Source: Subdoligranulum variabile (GTDB taxonomy: Bacteria > Bacillota > Clostridia > Oscillospirales > Ruminococcaceae). From it: 38,138 nucleotides of DNA. Position numbers and translations under genes: made by a program. Positions 14,648 to 22,700 of this stretch are shown here, one piece after another. The notes beneath the pieces were generated by a model. That model saw nothing but the letters and a program-made list of their open reading frames with translations, was not told the origin of the DNA and did no database searches. Numbering within the stretch: position 1 is the first letter of the stretch; each line of letters opens with the position of its first letter. The stretch lies in NCBI GenBank assembly GCA_004552305.1, contig SFOX01000012.1, forward strand, positions 1 through 38,138. The letters run 5' to 3'.

Positions 14648-15628
14648 TTATTGGTTCCTGCGGTAGCATTTTGCTGCCAGAAACGGCAGAAAGGCAACCC
14701 CATACATAATGGCACTGAGTACCACATCGGTCCAGCTGATGACCTGATTTCCGATATCCGCCGTGCCTGTCCAGACAAGGATCATATTGTTGTTCAGATA
14801 ATGCAGCAGCACGGGCACCCAGATGTTTTTTCCGCATTTTTCGTAGGCGAACGTAAAGAACACGCCCAACGCCACGCAGACGACCAGCTGCGACGCAATG
14901 CTCTGCAGGGACGTTTCCGGGCTGTAAAAGAAAAGGTTCAGCGGCAGATGCCACAACCCCCACAGCACCCCCACCGCCAGCGCACCGCGCCGTGCGCCGA
15001 GGCGGTTTTGCAGGGCGGGCGTCAGGTAGTAGCGCCAGCCGTATTCCTCGCCAAAGAACGGCAGAAAGCTCAAAAAGAAGTTCGGCACCAGCGCCAGCGC
15101 CATAACCCACGGTGCAGACGTGCGCCAGTAGGCAAGATACTCAGCCCAGCTATCACCGCCCTGCATCGCCACCGAAAGAAAGACCATACCGGTCTTGACC
15201 GCCAGAAAATAGACGCAGATGCCGAGCGCCGCCAACGCCTTACCGTGCAGGCGCAGCCCGTAGGCTTCGCGTTTTTCTTTTTTCTCGGTCAGCAGGAAAA
15301 TCCAGCCCAGCACCGATGCAAGAATAATAACGAGGTTGGCGATGCCCAGCCATGCTGCCTGCGGCATAACGGCGGACAGCACGCTTGCGGCAAGCATGAC
15401 CGCCGCAGCCGCAAGGTACAGGATGTAAAACCGCTTCGGCGTATCCTGCCGCTTTGCTGACAAAAATGCCAGCATAACACCCGCCGCCGGGTAGAACATC
15501 TGGGCGTTGGCAAAAATCGAGGTGTCCTGCCCGTTGTGCAGGCAGATGTACAAGAGCGGCATCATCAGAAACGGAATTGCGTAAGCACAGAGCGCAAAGA
15601 CAGTCAGCTCTTGTTTATTCGTTTTCAT
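14648..15628 (-). CDS. CPBP family intramembrane metalloprotease
   Basis: A 326-residue protein with about eight membrane segments. The CPBP (Abi/CAAX protease and bacteriocin-processing) motifs are GEEYGWRYYL (EExxxR), GLWHLPLNLFFYS (FxxxH-type) and HYLNNN near the C-terminus, the expected glutamate, histidine and asparagine/histidine metal-site residues. In bacteria these proteins are tied to bacteriocin immunity, peptide maturation or signalling; nothing here shows which. The start overlaps the end of the preceding DUF6773-like gene by 14 nt, and an Xre regulator heads the set, so the three are one small operon. Confidence 0.9.
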   Translation of the reverse strand: MKTNKQELTVFALCAYAIPFLMMPLLYICLHNGQDTSIFANAQMFYPAAGVMLAFLSAKRQDTPKRFYILYLAAAAVMLAASVLSAVMPQAAWLGIANLVIILASVLGWIFLLTEKKEKREAYGLRLHGKALAALGICVYFLAVKTGMVFLSVAMQGGDSWAEYLAYWRTSAPWVMALALVPNFFLSFLPFFGEEYGWRYYLTPALQNRLGARRGALAVGVLWGLWHLPLNLFFYSPETSLQSIASQLVVCVALGVFFTFAYEKCGKNIWVPVLLHYLNNNMILVWTGTADIGNQVISWTDVVLSAIMYGVAFLPFLAAKCYRRNQ

Positions 15629-16091
15629 CGTCTTCCTCCTTCGGGTTTTCCAGTTCCGCGTGGCGTTTTTTGTAAGCCTTCATGCTGAGCTGCAGCGCTG
15701 CAAAGCACAGCACCCAGGTACACGCCCCCAGAAATACCGCCCACAGCACCGCAATGCCCATGCCAAGCTCTGCAAATTTGATAAGCCCCCACACAAACAT
15801 GGCAGAACCGCCCACGACGGACACAGCGGCATTGGTTTTCGTGTTCGCCTTAAAGTGGTGGTCCCAGATACCGGCACGCAGATCACGAATGAGCGAATAG
15901 GCGCACCCCAGCATAAAGATAAACCATTCCGCCGCCATCTCCCGCGGGGTAAAGCCCAGCAGACTTTCGATGATAAGCGCCGCCAGCAGCAGCACCCACA
16001 ACGCCCAGAAGCCGCGTGACTCGATTTTTAAAAGGGTCTGTTTTTGCATTTCGTCCAGATTCTCGCGCTCAAAAATTTTCCTCAGATTCAT
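15615..16091 (-). CDS. Small membrane protein, DUF6773-like
   Basis: A 158-residue protein with a charged N-terminus containing LDEMQKQTLLKIESRGF, then four predicted membrane helices in two hairpins (about 29-46, 55-67, 89-108, 113-133) and a Lys/Glu-rich tail. The pattern fits DUF6773, a family commonly encoded beside a tiny Xre regulator in Clostridia; the assignment is from memory of that pattern. No enzymatic motif is seen. It lies 3 nt after the regulator stop and overlaps the CPBP protease gene, so it is co-transcribed with both. Confidence 0.7.
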   Translation of the reverse strand: MNLRKIFERENLDEMQKQTLLKIESRGFWALWVLLLAALIIESLLGFTPREMAAEWFIFMLGCAYSLIRDLRAGIWDHHFKANTKTNAAVSVVGGSAMFVWGLIKFAELGMGIAVLWAVFLGACTWVLCFAALQLSMKAYKKRHAELENPKEEDDENE

Positions 16092-16094
16092 CGC

Positions 16095-16292
16095 TTATTC
16101 CTCCCAGAACAGCTCGTCCAATGTTTTGCCCAGCACCCTGCAGATGCTGCGGCACAGGTTGATGGTGGGGTTATACTCCCCTTTTTCAATGGCGTTGATG
16201 GTCTGCCGCGACACGCCCACCGCCGCCGCCAGATCTGCCTGCGTCATATCCTTTTGGGCGCGGGCAGCCTTCAGCATCAGGTTTTTTGCCAT
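16095..16292 (-). CDS. Xre-type helix-turn-helix regulator
   Basis: A 65-residue protein made of a single DNA-binding HTH domain: MTQADLAAAVGVSRQTINAI is the helix-turn-helix, followed by EKGEYNPTINLCRSICRVLG and the LDELFW end. This is the compact YozG-type Xre repressor usually found next to membrane-protein genes. It follows AAAGGAG about 9 nt upstream and a TTGACA promoter whose region overlaps that of nadE. It may regulate its own operon, which is common in the family but not shown here. Confidence 0.93.
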   Translation of the reverse strand: MAKNLMLKAARAQKDMTQADLAAAVGVSRQTINAIEKGEYNPTINLCRSICRVLGKTLDELFWEE

Positions 16293-16325
16293 GGTAATCT
16301 GCTCCTTTTGTTTTGCTGTGGCTAT

Positions 16326-16354
16326 ACTGTATCATATTTCTTGCATTATGTCAA
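16326..16354 (-). promoter_or_regulatory. Promoter of the Xre/CPBP operon
   Basis: On the minus strand the -35 is a perfect TTGACA (16349-16354), the spacer is 17 nt and the -10 is TACAGT (16326-16331), 34 nt before the regulator ATG. Confidence 0.75.
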
Positions 16355-16387
16355 GTATATATTACATTTTGTTGGGTATAATTTCAC

Positions 16388-16416
16388 TTGCGGTCAGCCG
16401 TCCGCTGTGCTATCAT
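16388..16416 (+). promoter_or_regulatory. Probable promoter of nadE
   Basis: TTGCGG (16388-16393), a 17-nt spacer and TATCAT (16411-16416) lie 32 nt before the nadE ATG. It is divergent from the Xre promoter, with about 34 bp between the two -35 boxes. Confidence 0.6.
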
Positions 16417-16448
16417 AGAATATATATCTGATACAAGGGAGCTTTCCT

Positions 16449-18389
16449 ATGAAGTACAGTTTTTCCGCTTTTGAGAACGGTTTTGTCCGCGCAGCCGCTG
16501 CCAGCCCTGCCCTGCGCGTGGCGGACTGTGCTTACAATGCACAGCAAATCATCGCCGCCATGCGCACCCACGCCGCCGACGGTGTGCAGCTGCTCTGCCT
16601 ACCGGAGTTTTGCCTGACCGGCTACACCTGCAGCGACCTGTTTTTGCAGGCTACCCTTTTGCAGGGTGCCGAAAAAGGGCTGGCTGACATTTTGAGCGCC
16701 AGCGCAGAGCTGGACATCCTCACGCTGGTGGGGCTGCCGGTGCGCCACAACGCCAAGCTCTACAACTGCGCGGCGGTCATCTGCCGCGGCGAGCTGCTGG
16801 GGCTTGTACCCAAGACCTACCTGCCCAACTACGGCGAATTTTACGAAAAGCGGCATTTTGTACCCGCCATGCGCGAGGCTGAGTGCATCGAGTTTGCCGG
16901 GCAGGAAACACTGATCGGCACCGATTTGCTGTTTGCCTGCAAGCAGCTGCCCGATTTTGTGCTGGGCGTTGAGGTGTGCGAGGATCTGTGGGCGCCCGTG
17001 CCGCCCAGCTGCCGCCACGCGCTGGCGGGCGCAACAGTGATCGCCAATCTTTCCGCCAGTGACGAAACCGTCGGCAAGGCGGACTATCGCCGCGCGCTGG
17101 TCTGCGGGCAGAGCGCCCGGCTGCTGACCGCCTACCTGTACGCCGATGCCGGACATGGCGAAAGCACCACCGATATGACCTTTGCCGCCCACAACCTGAT
17201 TGCCGAAAACGGCAGCTTGCTGAGCGAAGCCCGCCCGTTTGCGGGCGGTGCCGCCGTGACCGAGCTGGACGTAAGCCGCCTGCAGCAGGAGCGTATGCGC
17301 AACACGAGCTTCTGCCCCGAAACCACCGGCTACACCACCGTGGAATTTGAATTGCGCGACACGGAAATCAGCCTGACGCGCCCGGTTTCCCCCACGCCGT
17401 TTGTGCCGCAGGACACCGCCGCCCGCGCCGAGCGATGCGAGTTGATTTTGCGCATTCAGGCCGAGGGGCTTGCCAAGCGGATGGAGCATACCCACGCCAA
17501 GTGCGCCGTGGTGGGCATTTCCGGCGGGCTGGACAGCTGCCTTGCCCTGCTGGTGGCGGTGCGCGCCTGCAAGGTGCTGGGACGCGACGCCAAGGATATT
17601 GTTGCCCTGACGATGCCCTGCTTCGGCACGACCAAGCGCACACGCTCCAACGCCGAAATCCTGTGCGAAGCTTTGGGCGTGAGCTTTGGGGAGATCAACA
17701 TTACAAAGACCGTGCAAAGCCACTTTGCCGATATCGGTCAGAACCCCGAAAGCTACGATGTCACCTTTGAAAACTGCCAGGCGCGCGTGCGCACGCTGGA
17801 GTTGATGGACTACGCCAACAAAAACGGCGGCTTTGTCATCGGCACCGGCGATCTGAGCGAGCTTGCCTTGGGCTGGGCAACCTACAACGGTGACCACATG
17901 AGTATGTACGGCGTCAACGCCGGTGTACCCAAAACGCTGGTGCGCCACATTGTGCAGTATGTCGCCGACACCTGCGGGCAGGAAACCCTGCGCAGCGTGC
18001 TGCTGGATATTTTGGACACGCCGGTCAGCCCCGAATTGCTGCCCACCGCTGCGGACGGCACCATTGCCCAGCAGACCGAAAAGCTGGTCGGTCCCTATGA
18101 ACTGCACGATTTCTACCTGTATTATGTGCTGCGGTTCGGCTTCCCGCCTTCCAAAATTTACCGCCTTGCCCGCACCGCCTTTGCCGACAAGTACGAGCCG
18201 GAGGTGCTGCTGGCGTGGCTGAAAAACTTCTACCGCCGTTTCTTTGCGCAGCAATTTAAGCGCAGCTGCCTGCCGGACGGTCCCAAAGTCGGTTCGGTGA
18301 CCTTGTCGCCCCGCGGCGACTGGCGTATGCCAAGCGATGCCTGCAACACCCTGTGGATGGCAGAGCTGGAAACCCTGCAGGCGGATTAA
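16449..18389 (+). CDS. nadE: Glutamine-dependent NAD(+) synthase
   Basis: This 646-residue two-domain enzyme makes NAD+ from nicotinic acid adenine dinucleotide, ATP and glutamine. The N-terminal nitrilase-type glutaminase carries the triad Glu53 (CLPEF), Lys122 (VPKTYLPNYGEFYE) and Cys177 (GVEVCEDLW), which supplies ammonia. The C-terminal synthetase has the PP-loop SGGLDSCLA near residue 358, MPCFGTTKRTRSNAE, and GTGDLSELALGWATYNGDH. Length and residue positions match the long actinobacterial/clostridial form. CAAGGGAGC precedes the ATG. It is a single-gene transcript with its own promoter and a strong terminator. With NadK at 21.8 kb, the window holds two steps of NAD(P) supply. Confidence 0.97.
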   Translation: MKYSFSAFENGFVRAAAASPALRVADCAYNAQQIIAAMRTHAADGVQLLCLPEFCLTGYTCSDLFLQATLLQGAEKGLADILSASAELDILTLVGLPVRHNAKLYNCAAVICRGELLGLVPKTYLPNYGEFYEKRHFVPAMREAECIEFAGQETLIGTDLLFACKQLPDFVLGVEVCEDLWAPVPPSCRHALAGATVIANLSASDETVGKADYRRALVCGQSARLLTAYLYADAGHGESTTDMTFAAHNLIAENGSLLSEARPFAGGAAVTELDVSRLQQERMRNTSFCPETTGYTTVEFELRDTEISLTRPVSPTPFVPQDTAARAERCELILRIQAEGLAKRMEHTHAKCAVVGISGGLDSCLALLVAVRACKVLGRDAKDIVALTMPCFGTTKRTRSNAEILCEALGVSFGEINITKTVQSHFADIGQNPESYDVTFENCQARVRTLELMDYANKNGGFVIGTGDLSELALGWATYNGDHMSMYGVNAGVPKTLVRHIVQYVADTCGQETLRSVLLDILDTPVSPELLPTAADGTIAQQTEKLVGPYELHDFYLYYVLRFGFPPSKIYRLARTAFADKYEPEVLLAWLKNFYRRFFAQQFKRSCLPDGPKVGSVTLSPRGDWRMPSDACNTLWMAELETLQAD

Positions 18390-18396
18390 ATAAAGC

Positions 18397-18438
18397 AAAA
18401 AGCCTCTGTAAAGCGAAATTGCTTTACAGAGGCTTTTT
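18397..18438. terminator. Bidirectional terminator between nadE and cobO
   Basis: A perfect 18-bp stem has arms at 18397-18414 and 18421-18438, a 6-nt loop (GAAATT) and A/T tails on both sides. The cobO stop codon lies at its edge. Confidence 0.95.
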
Positions 18439-18929
18439 TAGTATTCTATGCCTTCCCGGGCGGGAATGCCTTTTTCATAGGGGTGGCGGTGGGCGGTAAA
18501 CTCGGTGATGTAATCGGCGTTTTGCAGCATCCAGTCCGCCGGGTCACGCCCGGTCAATACCACTTCATAGGGTGCGTTCAAAACCGCCTTTTGCAAAAGC
18601 GCTTCCGGCAAAAGTGCTGCGCGCAGCGCGGCGCACGCCTCGTCCAGAATCAGCAATTCGCAGGGCATTTGCAGGGCGGCTTCCAGCGTTTGGGTGTTGT
18701 GCGCAAGTGCCGCTGCCTTTTCCTGCGGCGTCATCAGCCATGTAAATTTTGCGTTGGGGCAGGCAAAAACCGCCGCGCCAAGCCGGCGCAAGGGTTCGAT
18801 CTCGCCGCTGGTGCCGTCCTTTAAAAACTGCACCACAACGACCTTTTTGCTGTGTCCCAGGGCGCGCAGCGCCAGCCCTGCCGCTGCTGTGGTCTTGCCC
18901 TTGCCGCTGCCGAAATACAGATGTAACAT
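18438..18929 (-). CDS. cobO: Corrinoid adenosyltransferase (CobA/CobO/BtuR type)
   Basis: A 163-residue protein starting MLHLYFGSGKGKTTAAAG; the P-loop GSGKGKTT lies at residues 7-14, as in the CobA/BtuR family that adds the adenosyl group of ATP to cob(I)alamin or cob(I)yrinate. VVVVQFLKDGTSGE, ELLILDEACAAL and EVVLTGRDPADWML complete the fold. It is slightly shorter than typical members (about 170-200). The ATG at 18929 lies 4 nt after the araD stop, with AGAGGTAAC overlapping that stop. No other cobalamin genes are in the window, which suggests salvage or distant genes. Confidence 0.92.
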   Translation of the reverse strand: MLHLYFGSGKGKTTAAAGLALRALGHSKKVVVVQFLKDGTSGEIEPLRRLGAAVFACPNAKFTWLMTPQEKAAALAHNTQTLEAALQMPCELLILDEACAALRAALLPEALLQKAVLNAPYEVVLTGRDPADWMLQNADYITEFTAHRHPYEKGIPAREGIEY

Positions 18930-18933
18930 GGTG

Positions 18934-19629
18934 TTACCTCTGCCCGTAGTAGGCGTTCGGTCCGTGCTTGCGCGAAAAGTGCTTATCCAAAATATGCTGC
19001 GGGGCGCTTTGGGCATTGGGGTCAAGGCTGAACGTCAGCTGCGCCATCTTGGCGGTTTCCTCCAGCACGACGGCGTGGTAAACCGCCTGCGCGGCGTCCT
19101 TTCCCCAAGTAAAGGGACCGTGGCAGGCGCAAAGCACGCCCGGCAGGTACACCGGGTTCAGCCCGCGCCGGGCAAAGGTTTCGACAATGACTTTGCCGGT
19201 ATTTTTTTCGTAATCCTCGTCAATTTCCTCGGCGGTAAGCACCCTTGTGCAGGGTACGTCACCGTAAAAGTAGTCGGCGTGGGTCGTACCGAGGGCGGGC
19301 AGATCCCGCCGCGCCTGTGCAAACGCCACCGCATAGGTCGAGTGGGTATGCACCACGCCGCCGATTTCAGGGAATGCCTTGTACAGCTCCAAGTGGGTTT
19401 TGGTGTCGCTGCTGGGGTTCAGCGTCCCCTCGACCCGATTGCCGTCCAGATCCATAACCACCATTTTTTCCGGCGTCAGATCGTCATATTCCACACCCGA
19501 GGGCTTGATGACAAACAAGCCCTTTTCGCGGTCGATGCCCGAAACATTGCCCCATGTATAGGTCACAAGCCCGCGCCGGGGCAACTGCATATTGGCATCG
19601 TATACCTGTTTTTTGAGTTCTTCCAGCAT
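18934..19629 (-). CDS. araD: L-ribulose-5-phosphate 4-epimerase
   Basis: A 231-residue class II aldolase-fold enzyme that converts L-ribulose 5-phosphate to D-xylulose 5-phosphate by reversible aldol chemistry. Key parts are LVTYTWGNVSGIDRE, FVIKPSGVEYDDL, PSSDTKTHLELYKAFP, the zinc ligands in VHTHSTYAVAFAQ, and GTTHADYFYGDVPCTR. The length and the TYTWGNVSG/HTHS motifs favour AraD over fuculose aldolase, but ulaF/sgbE paralogues are possible. The ATG at 19629 has AAAGGAAG upstream. araA and araB are absent here, and the gene sits between recN and cobO, an unusual place. Confidence 0.93.
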   Translation of the reverse strand: MLEELKKQVYDANMQLPRRGLVTYTWGNVSGIDREKGLFVIKPSGVEYDDLTPEKMVVMDLDGNRVEGTLNPSSDTKTHLELYKAFPEIGGVVHTHSTYAVAFAQARRDLPALGTTHADYFYGDVPCTRVLTAEEIDEDYEKNTGKVIVETFARRGLNPVYLPGVLCACHGPFTWGKDAAQAVYHAVVLEETAKMAQLTFSLDPNAQSAPQHILDKHFSRKHGPNAYYGQR

Positions 19630-19662
19630 AAGAGCGCTTCCTTTCGTTGCTGCCATTGGTTC

Positions 19663-19693
19663 GATTTTTATTTGGATTTTTATTTGGATTTTT
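19663..19693. repeat. 12-bp tandem repeat spanning the recN stop
   Basis: GATTTTTATTTG occurs at 19663-19674 and 19675-19686, then a partial third copy to 19693. On the minus strand it encodes the end of RecN with its TAA and duplicates both the last codons and the stop. Confidence 0.85.
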
Positions 19694-21347
19694 CAATCAG
19701 TTCCCGTGCGCTGGCAAGGCTCAGCTCGCTGACCTTGTCGCCGGAGATCATCCGTGCCAGCACCTGCACGCGACCGTCCATATCCAAGGTGTGGATCTCG
19801 GTGTAGGTGCGCTCGCCGCTGACGTTTTTCTGGATCAGCAGCTGGTTGTCGGCAAAGGCTGCCACCTGCGGCGTGTGGGTGATGCACAGCACCTGATGCC
19901 CCGCCGCCGTCTGGTGCAGCAGCTGACCGATGCGCCCCGCCGCCAGGCCCGATACGCCGGTATCAATTTCGTCGTAAATGACAGTGGGCAGCGCGTCGCG
20001 GTCTGCCAAGGCACTTTTGAACGCCAGCATAATGCGGGAAAGCTCGCCGCCGGAGGCAATTTTTGCCAGCGGCTTGGGATCCTCGCCGGGGTTGGTGGAG
20101 ATGAGAAATTCCACCGTGTCCTGCCCGTGGGAGCCAAGCGCACCCCGGCTATGCTTGAGGGCAAAGCGGATGCCCGGCATATTTAAAAATTCCAGCGCCG
20201 CGCGCATTTCGCGGTTCATCGCGGCGAAGCCCTGCAGACGGCTTTGGGTCAGTGCCTCGGCGCTCTTTTTGGCTTCGGCATACAGCGCCTGCATCTGGGA
20301 CTTCAGCTCGGCGATTTTTTCGCCGGAGGTCTGGAAGGTTTCCAGCTCGCGGGCGGCTGCCTCGCGCCGTTCCAGCAGCTCCTCGACCTCCATACCGAAT
20401 TTCTGCTTGATGCGGTAGATGACATCCAGCCGACTTTCGATCTGATCCAACTCGCCGGGGTCAAAGCCGTAGGCATCCAGCCGATCTGCCAGCTCGGTGG
20501 CAAGATCGCGGGCGTTATAGTACAGCTCGTTCAGCTGCTCCGACAGGGGCACCAGCGATTCGTCCAGCCGGGCGCTGTTCTGCATTCCATCCACGGCACT
20601 GCCCAAAAGGTCGGCGGCGCCGCTCTGCTCGCCGTCCTCGTCCCCCGCCAGCGCAGCGTGCGCGGCGGTAATGCCCTGCAAGATGCTTTGGGCGTGGGTG
20701 ATAACATTTTTGCGTTCCTGCAAGGTTTTTTCCTCGCCGGGCTGCAGGGCGGCGGCGTCAATGGCATCAATTTCCGCCGTCAGGGCTTCGATGCGGCGCT
20801 GCTTGTCTGCCTCCCCGGCGTTCAGTGCGTCCAGCTGCCGCTTGATGCCGATCAGCTCGCGGTACTGCGCGTAGTAGGGCGCAAACAGCGCCTGATTGCG
20901 GGCGTACTGATCCAGCAGCCCCAAGTGCAAAGCGGGGTTGGTCAGGCTTTGGCTGTCGTGCTGACCATGGATGGAAAGCAGCCCTGCCGAAATATCGCGC
21001 ACCACTGATGCCGTCGCGGGCATCCCGTTGACACGGCAGCTGCCCTTGCCCTCGGCGTTGATCTCGCGGTACAAAAGCAGGTCATCGGCAGCCTCATAGC
21101 CGCATTTTTCCAGCTGTGCCTTGACCGACTGCGGGATATCCTCAAAGGTCGCCCAAATGCACGCCTTCTGTGCGCCGCTGCGCACCAGATCGCGGGAGGT
21201 GCGGTTGCCCAAAATGGCATTGATGGAGTCGATCAGGATGGACTTGCCCGCGCCGGTCTCACCCGTAAGCACGTTGAAGCCGGGGGTAAAGTGCACCTCG
21301 GCTTTTTCGATGACGGCTACATTTTCAATTTTCAGGTTTGACAGCAT
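19680..21347 (-). CDS. recN: DNA repair protein RecN
   Basis: A 555-residue SMC-like ATPase for double-strand break repair. The Walker A motif is LTGETGAGKSILIDSI (residues 27-42); MPATASVVRDISAGLLSIHGQHDSQSL follows, then a long coiled-coil middle with Glu/Arg/Gln-rich helices. The C-terminal ABC signature and Walker B are in IASGGELSRIMLAFKSAL and TVIYDEIDTGVSGLAAGRIG, with LCITHTPQVAAFADNQLLI after them. It lies 24 nt after argR, as in many Clostridia and bacilli. The ATG at 21347 has AGGGGGACT upstream. The 3' end carries a small tandem duplication. Confidence 0.97.
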   Translation of the reverse strand: MLSNLKIENVAVIEKAEVHFTPGFNVLTGETGAGKSILIDSINAILGNRTSRDLVRSGAQKACIWATFEDIPQSVKAQLEKCGYEAADDLLLYREINAEGKGSCRVNGMPATASVVRDISAGLLSIHGQHDSQSLTNPALHLGLLDQYARNQALFAPYYAQYRELIGIKRQLDALNAGEADKQRRIEALTAEIDAIDAAALQPGEEKTLQERKNVITHAQSILQGITAAHAALAGDEDGEQSGAADLLGSAVDGMQNSARLDESLVPLSEQLNELYYNARDLATELADRLDAYGFDPGELDQIESRLDVIYRIKQKFGMEVEELLERREAAARELETFQTSGEKIAELKSQMQALYAEAKKSAEALTQSRLQGFAAMNREMRAALEFLNMPGIRFALKHSRGALGSHGQDTVEFLISTNPGEDPKPLAKIASGGELSRIMLAFKSALADRDALPTVIYDEIDTGVSGLAAGRIGQLLHQTAAGHQVLCITHTPQVAAFADNQLLIQKNVSGERTYTEIHTLDMDGRVQVLARMISGDKVSELSLASARELIEKSK

Positions 21348-21371
21348 CGGTCAGTCCCCCTGTTTACGGTA

Positions 21372-21833
21372 TCAGCTCTTGCGCAGATAGCGCTGCAATT
21401 CCTTGGCGATGGCGGCGGCGTCCTCCTCGCCGCGCATCAGGATAAAAAACGTATCATCGCCGGAAAGTGTGCCGACAACGTTGTCCCACTGCTTGGCGTC
21501 AAACACTTCGCAGGCGGCGTTTGCCATACCGGAAAAGCACTTGACCAGCACCATATGCCCCGCGTAGTCAATTTTCAGCACCGACTCGCGGAAAATCATC
21601 TCAAACCGGCTGGGGGAATGTGCCACCTTGCCGGATGCGGCAGCGGGCATATAGCGGTAGCTGCCGTCGGGCATGGCGGTCTTGACCAGCTGCAGCTCGC
21701 GGATGTCGCGGGATACGGTGGCCTGGGTAACGTCATAGCCCTCCTCACGCAGGTGGGCAATCAGCTCCTCCTGCCGGTCGATCGGGTGTTGGGTGATCAA
21801 ATCCAAAATTGCTTGATGGCGCGCGCTTTTCAT
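21372..21833 (-). CDS. argR: Arginine repressor
   Basis: A 153-residue regulator of arginine metabolism genes. The N-terminal winged helix is QAILDLITQHPIDRQEELIAHL with VTQATVSRDIRELQLVK as the recognition region; the C-terminal hexamerisation and arginine-binding domain includes VGTLSGDDTFFILMR, where the GDDT aspartates bind arginine. Two ATGs are possible. The one at 21842 overlaps the nadK stop but touches its GAGGAG, while 21833 lies 9 nt from GAGGAG, so I choose 21833. The nadK-argR-recN order is conserved in Firmicutes. Confidence 0.95.
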   Translation of the reverse strand: MKSARHQAILDLITQHPIDRQEELIAHLREEGYDVTQATVSRDIRELQLVKTAMPDGSYRYMPAAASGKVAHSPSRFEMIFRESVLKIDYAGHMVLVKCFSGMANAACEVFDAKQWDNVVGTLSGDDTFFILMRGEEDAAAIAKELQRYLRKS

Positions 21834-21838
21834 CAAGG

Positions 21839-22678
21839 TCATCTCCTCATCAATTTATTGGCAAGTGCGTCAAATTGTTCAGCTTTGGCAAAGCTGACAA
21901 GCTTTACGGTATTTTCGGCAGCGGTAATTTGCAGGGTTTCGCCGGGGTGCAGATCGCACAGGGCGTCACTGTCCGCGCTGACATAGCAGGAATCGCGGTT
22001 GTCCGCGTCCGCCGTGATGTGCAGGGTGCGTCCCTTGCCGAACACGATGGGCGCTGCCCCGGCTTCGTGGCTGCAAACGGGGGTCAGCACCAGCACGGGG
22101 GCGTCGGCATCCAGCACCGGTCCCCCTGCGGAAAACGAGTACGCGGTACTGCCGGTGGGCGTGGCAAAAATCAGCCCGTCGCTGCGGTAATGTCCCACGG
22201 GGGTGCCGTCGCACAGGACGCGGTAATCCATGGGATGTAAGCGGCTGCGCCCAAAAATGACCACGTCATTGAGAGCCTCGCCCTGCCAGCCCTCGGTTTG
22301 GGCTTTCAGCATCAGGCGGGGGCTGACGGTAAAATTCCCGGCAGCCAGCCGCTGCAGCTTATCCTCCAGCTCAGCGACCTCGCAGGTCGCCAGAAAGCCG
22401 GTGCGCCCCAAATTGACCCCCAGAACCGGCAGCCCCAGCCGCGCGCAGGTCTTGCCTGCCCGCAGCAGCGTGCCGTCGCCCCCCACCGTTACCACGCAAT
22501 CCGCCTTGGCGTAGGCGTCGGCTTCCGGCAGGCAAATCACCCCCGGCAGCGGCTTTCCGCTTTGCAGGGCATCAGGCATAAGTACCGTCTGCCCGCTTTG
22601 CTGCAAAATCCGCGCAGCGCGGCGGGTGACGGTCAGCCCCTCGTCCTTGGTGGGGTTTGGGATCAACAGAACCGACAT
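21839..22678 (-). CDS. nadK: NAD kinase
   Basis: A 279-residue enzyme that phosphorylates NAD+ to NADP+. The GGDGT motif with the catalytic Asp68 is at residues 66-70 (CVVTVGGDGTLLRAGK). The VLGVNLGRTGFLA loop, the ALNDVVI site (usual ALNE) and FATPTGSTAYSFSAGGPV follow in order. AAAGGGGAG precedes the ATG. It lies between tlyA and argR; the NAD it uses would come from NadE, encoded 4 kb away. Confidence 0.96.
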   Translation of the reverse strand: MSVLLIPNPTKDEGLTVTRRAARILQQSGQTVLMPDALQSGKPLPGVICLPEADAYAKADCVVTVGGDGTLLRAGKTCARLGLPVLGVNLGRTGFLATCEVAELEDKLQRLAAGNFTVSPRLMLKAQTEGWQGEALNDVVIFGRSRLHPMDYRVLCDGTPVGHYRSDGLIFATPTGSTAYSFSAGGPVLDADAPVLVLTPVCSHEAGAAPIVFGKGRTLHITADADNRDSCYVSADSDALCDLHPGETLQITAAENTVKLVSFAKAEQFDALANKLMRR

Positions 22679-22700
22679 TTGCCCGGCTCCCCTTTCGTCT

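Noticed and set aside
16599..18398. 599-codon open frame antisense to nadE
   Set aside because: nadE has full catalytic residues on the plus strand; the antisense product is Gly/Ala/His-rich with no domain.
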